Origin: CAYPAV01 sp964408805
Lineage (GTDB): Bacteria; Pseudomonadota; Alphaproteobacteria; UBA8366
Assembly: GCA_964408805.1 (NCBI GenBank)
Contig: CAYPAV010000018.1
Coordinates: 1-64,000 of the forward strand
Direction of reading: 5' to 3'
Length of the DNA stretch: 64,000 nucleotides
The notes beneath the pieces were generated by a model. That model made no database searches and was not told the origin of the DNA. It saw only the letters and a list, made by a program, of their open reading frames with translations. Made by a program: the position numbers and the translations under genes. Positions 59,465 through 64,000 of the stretch are shown piece after piece (position 1 is the stretch's first letter; each line of letters starts with the position of its first letter).

Positions 59465-60333
59465 CAGTTTGCCCTCGCCCTCTCCAGCGCTTTTTCGGCC
59501 GCGCGCCGTGCAATGACGGCGGCGGTTTTGATCCGGTAGTTCTTGGTGCCCCGCTTGTCATTGATCGGATTGCAGGCGGCACTTGCGGCCGCGGCCAATG
59601 CGGCCAGGTCCGCTTCGCCGCATTCGGTGCCGACAATGGCCGCGGCGGCGCCGGGAACCAAAAGCGGCGTTGGCGCAACCGCGCCAAGGGCGACGCGCGC
59701 CGCAAGGCAGATGCCGCTATCGTCCAGCGTCAGGTTGACGCCGGCGCCGACGATCGCAATGTCCATTTCGGTTCGCGGCGTCAGGCGGAGATAGCAATCA
59801 CCCGAATGGGAGGCACGCGCCGGAAACAGGAAGGAAACGACGAATTCGCCCGGCGCCAGCGAGGTTTCGCCGGGACCGGTAATGATCTCCTCGACCGGCA
59901 CCTCGCGCGTGCCGCTCGGCCCGGCGACGTTCGCCACCGCACCGGCCGCGATCAGAGCCGGCACGCTGTCAGCGGCCGGAGAGGCATTACAGAGGTTGCC
60001 GCCGATGCTGGCGCGGCCCTTCACCTGGATGGAGCCGATCAACGAGACGCCCTCGACCACGCCCGGCCAAGCGGCGCAAAAGCCCGCATGGTCCATGATC
60101 TCCATACTCGGCACCGCGGCGCCGACGTGAAAGCGGCCCGCTTCTTCCGAGATAGCGCACACGTCGGGAATATTCTTGATATCGACGATGACGCCCGGCT
60201 CGATCAGGTCCGCATGAAGCTGCACCATAATATCGGTGCCCCCCGCCATCACCCTTGCGTCACCTCCGCCCTCGACGAGCAGCGAGACCGCCGCATCGAC
60301 GCTATCTGGCGCCACATAGCCTGCCTCGGCCAT
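59464..60333 (-). CDS. FAD-binding medium subunit of molybdenum hydroxylase (CoxM-like)
   Basis: 289 aa. FAD blocks ARVMAGGTDIMVQL (about 26-39) and IGGNLCNASPAADSVP (about 112-127), C-terminal CO_deh_flav domain (RTEMDIAIVGAGVNLTL, RVALGAVAPTPL). First gene of the hydroxylase operon; rev-strand start at 60333 follows AGGGAGG. Together with the next two genes it forms the alpha-beta-gamma enzyme. The substrate may be a purine-like or other N-heterocycle, which would suit the nitrogen-oriented gene content, but it is not shown. Confidence 0.93.
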   Translation of the reverse strand: MAEAGYVAPDSVDAAVSLLVEGGGDARVMAGGTDIMVQLHADLIEPGVIVDIKNIPDVCAISEEAGRFHVGAAVPSMEIMDHAGFCAAWPGVVEGVSLIGSIQVKGRASIGGNLCNASPAADSVPALIAAGAVANVAGPSGTREVPVEEIITGPGETSLAPGEFVVSFLFPARASHSGDCYLRLTPRTEMDIAIVGAGVNLTLDDSGICLAARVALGAVAPTPLLVPGAAAAIVGTECGEADLAALAAAASAACNPINDKRGTKNYRIKTAAVIARRAAEKALERARAN

Positions 60334-60425
60334 TTTCCACCTCCCTGAAATTTATCGGTCGTAAAATCGCGCGGGCGATAATGACCAAAGAGAAAGACAA
60401 AATCGAGACCTAAAACGCGTCCCAA

Positions 60426-61364
60426 TCAGCTCAAACTACCCGGATAATCCCGCCAGATACTGGGCTCCAGCCGGAGATGCGTGCTCGCGGGGTATGTTTC
60501 CGTCCAATAAGTCGAGATCTCAGCGCCGGTCGGCGTCCAGACCCCGGGAAATTCGCGAAGACGCTTTAGGAAATCCGACAACAAGGCCATCCGGTTGCAC
60601 CAGCCAATGGCATGGGGATGGAGCGTCATGTTGAAGTAGCGGCCACGCGCGTATTGAGCGTCGAATTCCGCCACCCAGTTGGCGAAAAGACTATCCGCGT
60701 GTTCGAGACCGGTCCCCTTGCCCGGAAACATGAGGAAGAACTGGTCGTCGAAATGATAGTAGTAAGGCAGCGTCAGGAGGGCCCGTTCCTGCGCGAAATC
60801 GGTCACCCAGTAATGCGGAATGTCGTCCGACAACCCGTTGCCCATATAACGATACCCGGCATCGATCAGCAGGCCCATGGTCGAGGCGCTGATGGTGCCG
60901 CCGGCGAAGGGATCGTCCCGCCGCGGCAACGAGAACCAGCCCTCGGGCCGCCGGCCGATTACGTCGCCCAAGATTTCGGTCGTGAGATCGAGACGTTCCT
61001 TTTCTTCCGCGGGGTCGAGCTCGCTGACATCCTCGTGGCGAAGACCGTGGGCGGCGATTTCATGGCCGTCCGCCGCCAGCGCCTCGATCGTTCCCGACAA
61101 CAGCCGCGCCATCGTCGCGGGGACCGCAACGGTCGCCTTGATGCCGTATTCGCCGAGAATGTCGCGAAGTTCCGCCACCCCCTCGTTCAGGCCGAAGACC
61201 GCGCTTGAATTCTCGATATCCTTGACACCGACGCCATCTCCGTCACGCGCGAGGCTGAGGTCAACGACCACGCTGACGCAGAGCTTGTTGTCGTCCGGCC
61301 AGCGCACCTCGGCGTCGTCGAGGCTGCGTTCGTCGGAAACCGTGTATCTTTCCTTCCAGGGCAT
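60426..61364 (-). CDS. Polysaccharide deacetylase (NodB/PuuE-like) family protein, copy 2
   Basis: 312 aa from ATG 61364 (GGAGG 8 bases upstream); the open frame to 61715 is antisense-like extension. NodB-fold features: VSVVVDLSLARDGDG in place of the usual TFDDG, the HxxxH motif in GHEIAAHGLRHED, RPEGWFSLPR, and MTLHPHAIG. The second Asp metal ligand seems lost. PuuE-type allantoinases also have an altered first motif. So it may hydrolyse an amide ring or N-acetyl group, or have altered chemistry. Tandem paralogue of the next gene, 20 bp apart. Confidence 0.82.
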   Translation of the reverse strand: MPWKERYTVSDERSLDDAEVRWPDDNKLCVSVVVDLSLARDGDGVGVKDIENSSAVFGLNEGVAELRDILGEYGIKATVAVPATMARLLSGTIEALAADGHEIAAHGLRHEDVSELDPAEEKERLDLTTEILGDVIGRRPEGWFSLPRRDDPFAGGTISASTMGLLIDAGYRYMGNGLSDDIPHYWVTDFAQERALLTLPYYYHFDDQFFLMFPGKGTGLEHADSLFANWVAEFDAQYARGRYFNMTLHPHAIGWCNRMALLSDFLKRLREFPGVWTPTGAEISTYWTETYPASTHLRLEPSIWRDYPGSLS

Positions 61365-61384
61365 GGCCGTTTCCTCCCGGGTTC

Positions 61385-62278
61385 CTAGCTTCCGCCGTCT
61401 TTCGCGGGGAACGTCTCGAGGCAATAGCGCGCCAATTCCTCGCAGCTCGGAAACCAGACGCCGGGCAATTTCTTCATCCGCCCGATCAATTCCTCGAGCA
61501 TCTTGATTCTGAGCGCCCGCCCGGAGACGAAGGGATGCAGGCAGATATTGAGATAGCCGCCTCGCTCGTACTGGTGCTGAAACGCGGTCCACCAGAGCTC
61601 CAACACCCGCGCCGGATCGGTGATTCGCTGAGCCGAATTCTCGCTCCCCAGCCAGGCAAAGCTGTAGAACATGGCATCGTCGATCGCATAATGGAACGGC
61701 AGGTTGAGCAGGCAATTTTCGCCATTGGCGTCGCGGACATAGTGCGGCAGATGGGCCGCCGACCCGTGTGAATTATAAATAAAGCCTTCTTGTTTCAGAA
61801 GCGCGTGACTGTGCCAACTACGGGTGCCGACGGGCCGTTTCCCGACCGTCTCTTCCAGTGCCAACGTCGATTTCTTGAGGTGGTCGTGTTCGAGCTCGCG
61901 GTCCTTCGGGACCTGGTGTTCCCACATATGGTCGGCAATCTCGTGCCCGGCCGCCGCGGCCGCGACGAGGGATTTCGGATAGAGCTCGCAGATCCGGCCC
62001 GGGGTGAAGATCGTCGCCTTGATGTCGTGGGACTGGAACAATTCGATCAGGCGCCAGATCCCGACCCGGCCGCCGAACTCGCCCTTGGAGAGCTGCATCG
62101 GCGGCTCATTCATCAAACGGCGCAACAGCATCGCGTCGAAATCGCAGGTGAAGTTGACCGCCATGCGGATGCCGTCCGGATAGGCGAAGCCCTCGATGAA
62201 CTCGTGCCGCCCGCCATAGGATTTGGCGGCGGCATCGAGTGCCTCGATCTCCTGCAAGATTTGGCCGCGATCGGACAT
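61385..62278 (-). CDS. Polysaccharide deacetylase (NodB/PuuE-like) family protein, copy 1
   Basis: 297 aa from ATG 62278, set by GAGGAGGGTG upstream. NodB-fold motifs: VNFTCDFDAMLLRR (DFD supplies base and metal Asp), HEIADHMWEHQ with HxxxH, RPVGTRSWHSH and NICLHPFVSG. The C-terminal GVWFPSCEELARY matches the GVWTPTGAEISTY of the next gene, so both arose by duplication. These enzymes remove N-acetyl or open cyclic amides in cytoplasm (no signal peptide). Position beside molybdenum hydroxylase genes hints at N-heterocycle breakdown. Confidence 0.85.
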   Translation of the reverse strand: MSDRGQILQEIEALDAAAKSYGGRHEFIEGFAYPDGIRMAVNFTCDFDAMLLRRLMNEPPMQLSKGEFGGRVGIWRLIELFQSHDIKATIFTPGRICELYPKSLVAAAAAGHEIADHMWEHQVPKDRELEHDHLKKSTLALEETVGKRPVGTRSWHSHALLKQEGFIYNSHGSAAHLPHYVRDANGENCLLNLPFHYAIDDAMFYSFAWLGSENSAQRITDPARVLELWWTAFQHQYERGGYLNICLHPFVSGRALRIKMLEELIGRMKKLPGVWFPSCEELARYCLETFPAKDGGS

Positions 62279-62440
62279 GGTCACCCTCCTCGAAGATAAA
62301 CCAGACCAGAAAGGATATAGGGCGGTTTATGTCAGACGGGGAATGGGATGTGGGATCGGGGGACGGCCCAAAGCACGATAACAGATACGGGCGCCATCCT
62401 CGCTGGGCGAGGCGAACAGACAGCCAAAGACTTCCCGCCC

Positions 62441-63190
62441 TTAGTGCGCGGCGCCGTGCATCTGGATGAACCTCCGCACACGGTCGATCGTGCGTTCCTT
62501 TAGATCGGACGGAGACGTCCATGGGAAGACCGTGATCTCGGCGTTCGGCGCCAGCGAGGCAACGTCGACCGATGTCTGGTGCGGGTGTGAAGGAATGTCG
62601 TCCGGCAGCACGAGAATCGGCGTCCGGCAGTCGCGAATTGCGTCGCGCGACACGCTGTAGAGAAAGTCGGGGTTCGTCCGGTACAGGTTGTGCAGGTACT
62701 TCTCGATCGCGTCTTGGTTCAGGTCGGGCCGCCCGGCGAGCAATTCGGGCGCCCACACATCCCGGCCGGACCGATACATGACATCGGGATCTTCCGGCCT
62801 GTGCCCCACGGTCTGGCAGAATACCGCGGTGACGACACGTTCGGGGGCTCGTTCAAGAAGCGTTCCGGCGAAGCAGCCGCCGATACAGTAACCCATGTAG
62901 GCGAATTCGCGGATGCCCAGGTGATCCATCAGCCCGAGCTGGTCGTCGGCGAAGCCGCCCCACGGATCTTCGACGGCTATCGGCCCCGTACTCTCGCCGC
63001 CATTGGCGTTGCGCTGATCCATCGTGATACAGCGGAAGTCGTCTTTGAAGACGTCCATCGCGTTGAAGACCGCAGTCGGCCAATTGTCAAAGCGAGAGTT
63101 GAGGCCACCGCCCGGGGTGACCAGCAGCGGGAAGCCACGACCGACCTCCTCGTAACGGATGCGAACGTCGCCCTTCTCGTAGAACGGCAT
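62441..63190 (-). CDS. Alpha/beta hydrolase with Cys in the nucleophile elbow
   Basis: 249 aa; GGGAGGAG precedes the ATG. Oxyanion region LLVTPGGG, then the elbow MGYCIGGCF, where Cys replaces the usual Ser, as in dienelactone hydrolase. VLPDDIPSHPHQTS carries likely acid and His residues. It would cleave esters, lactones or C-C bonds of small acids in the cytoplasm. On the same strand as the deacetylases, 162 bp upstream, so it may be expressed separately. Confidence 0.85.
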   Translation of the reverse strand: MPFYEKGDVRIRYEEVGRGFPLLVTPGGGLNSRFDNWPTAVFNAMDVFKDDFRCITMDQRNANGGESTGPIAVEDPWGGFADDQLGLMDHLGIREFAYMGYCIGGCFAGTLLERAPERVVTAVFCQTVGHRPEDPDVMYRSGRDVWAPELLAGRPDLNQDAIEKYLHNLYRTNPDFLYSVSRDAIRDCRTPILVLPDDIPSHPHQTSVDVASLAPNAEITVFPWTSPSDLKERTIDRVRRFIQMHGAAH

Positions 63191-63557
63191 GGTTGTCTCC
63201 TCCCTTGCATAGCTGGTGGTACGCGGACACGGTTCGGATGCGTCCCGCTTCGGGAGCTCTGTTTGATTCTACGGTCCGTTCACCCCTCAAAGGTCGATAC
63301 ACTCGGCCCATGAAGTGATGGCGACAGACTGAATACTCTCGTTCAAAAACGCAAGGATGTGCGGAAACCTAGGCTGTGGATATTCAAGCCGACTTTCGCC
63401 TGTGGCTAGGTTCAGACGAAAAGCGGATCGCCGAAATTCTCCCGCTTCCGGACGATGACCAGGGTTTCCGACCGTTTGGGTCTGCTGTTGAACTTGAAGC
63501 AGAAGAGTATTCGGATCGTCTTCGGCGAAGTTTCGGGACCCGCTTGCCGACGGCGGC
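63191..63557. other. Intergenic stretch between alpha/beta hydrolase and cysS
   Basis: 367 bp with no credible gene. A 61-codon plus-strand frame (GTG 63376 to 63561) has no ribosome-binding site, no recognised family and overlaps the end of cysS. The part near 63200-63230 contains the hydrolase leader with its ribosome-binding site. I see no clear terminator or operator. Confidence 0.4.
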
Positions 63558-64000
63558 CTAGCCACGTCGCCAGATCGTCCCCTCGGGCTTGTCTTCCAAA
63601 AGCACGCCCTTCACCGCGAGGTCGTCGCGGATTCGGTCGGCTTCGGCAAAATCTTTTGCCTCTCGCGCCGTCTTCCGGGCCTCTATCATCGCCTCGATGT
63701 CGGCCTCGTCGAGGGTGTCGCCGGCGGCCGGGCGCCATTTGAACCAGTCTTCCGGATCCTGACCCAGAAGCCCCAGCAATTGGCCATAGGCGAGGATATC
63801 GGTCCGCACCGCCGCGAGCTCTTCCGCTCGTCCCGGCCCCTCGCCCGACCGTGACAATATCGTGTTCATAATATGAACGCGATTGGTCAATTCGTGAAAC
63901 GCTAGCGGTGTGTTGAGATCGTCGGCCAGGGCGAGGATCAGGGGATCGTCATCCGGCAATTGCCCCGTGTCGGGGCCCGCCGGCTCTCCGGCGTTCATGC
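63558..64000 (-). CDS. cysS: Cysteinyl-tRNA synthetase, C-terminal part (5' end off window)
   Basis: The frame is open to the right edge; about 147 C-terminal residues are visible. They match the CysS DALR-like helical domain: ALADDLNTPLAFHELTNRV and the terminal block IEARKTAREAKDFAEADRIRDDLAVKGVLLEDKPEGTIWRRG. It charges tRNA-Cys. The catalytic domain with HIGH and KMSKS lies outside. Placed on the minus strand, upstream of the alpha/beta hydrolase. Confidence 0.95.
   Translation of the reverse strand, partial: MNAGEPAGPDTGQLPDDDPLILALADDLNTPLAFHELTNRVHIMNTILSRSGEGPGRAEELAAVRTDILAYGQLLGLLGQDPEDWFKWRPAAGDTLDEADIEAMIEARKTAREAKDFAEADRIRDDLAVKGVLLEDKPEGTIWRRG

Noticed and set aside
56713..60333. 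Aerobic CO dehydrogenase
   Set aside because: The three-subunit layout fits, but the large subunit lacks the active-site CxSFR loop.
63376..63561. 61-codon plus-strand frame in the gap before cysS
   Set aside because: GTG start, no ribosome-binding site, overlaps the end of cysS, no family resemblance.
1..64000. tRNA or rRNA genes, CRISPR arrays, insertion sequences and prophage genes
   Set aside because: I saw no cloverleaf-like sequence ending in CCA context, no regularly spaced repeats, and no transposase, integrase or phage structural gene.

Overview
The window is a high-GC, densely coded bacterial chromosome segment. It fits an alphaproteobacterium, probably of the Rhodospirillales type. 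The reasons are the rpsD and trmJ neighbours, hybrid kinases with Hpt domains, a PilZ protein, a DUF983 protein, and a rich set of amidases, TauD-type dioxygenases, VOC proteins, a GMC oxidoreductase and a CoxLMS-type molybdenum hydroxylase. I see no tRNA or rRNA gene, insertion sequence, prophage or CRISPR array.

Layout. 1-6.2 kb (minus): a catabolic operon with a family-5 solute-binding protein, two tandem amidases, a 3-hydroxyisobutyrate-dehydrogenase-like enzyme and a TauD dioxygenase that runs off the left edge. 6.4-11.7 kb: another amidase, a SuyAB-like sulfolactate sulfo-lyase pair, a DUF169 protein and a D-aminoacylase. 11.8-19.7 kb: a YrdC-domain protein, then a type I secretion locus (TolC-like, EamA exporter, LapB-like ABC transporter, HlyD adaptor) with two strikingly AT-rich intergenic islands. 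19.7-23.4 kb: metallophosphoesterase, then creatininase, amidase and NIPSNAP. 23.4-28.9 kb: two head-to-head hybrid histidine kinases. 28.9-34.3 kb (minus): cNMP-EAL phosphodiesterase, then a tandemly duplicated pair of small protein plus amidase, then a hydratase. 34.3-39.8 kb: TPP enzyme, divergent NDP-forming acyl-CoA synthetase, GST, DUF983 and a Sel1 protein. 40-44 kb (minus): tandem duplicated leuCD. 44-49 kb: VOC protein, small unknown protein, PilZ protein and a second head-to-head kinase pair. 49-52.2 kb: rpsD, trmJ, lipoprotein, DUF924. 52.3-56.6 kb (plus): TauD, ABM, GMC, NHL propeller and VOC cluster. 56.7-60.3 kb (minus): CoxLMS-like hydroxylase. 60.4-64 kb (minus): two polysaccharide-deacetylase-family enzymes, an alpha/beta hydrolase and the 3' end of cysS.

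Together the metabolic genes suggest a generalist degrader of amides, N-acyl compounds, hydroxy acids and sulfonates: six amidase-signature enzymes, creatininase, D-aminoacylase, two deacetylases, SuyAB and two TauD proteins. Local tandem duplication recurs (amidase x2, small protein + amidase x2, leuCD x2, deacetylase x2).

Gene integrity is a second theme. The LapB-like ABC transporter is split by an in-frame TAA. The solute-binding protein appears frameshifted near its C terminus. Two kinase pairs are fused head to head, each gene lacking its expected N terminus. These may be real rearrangements or assembly and base-calling errors; reads are needed to decide.
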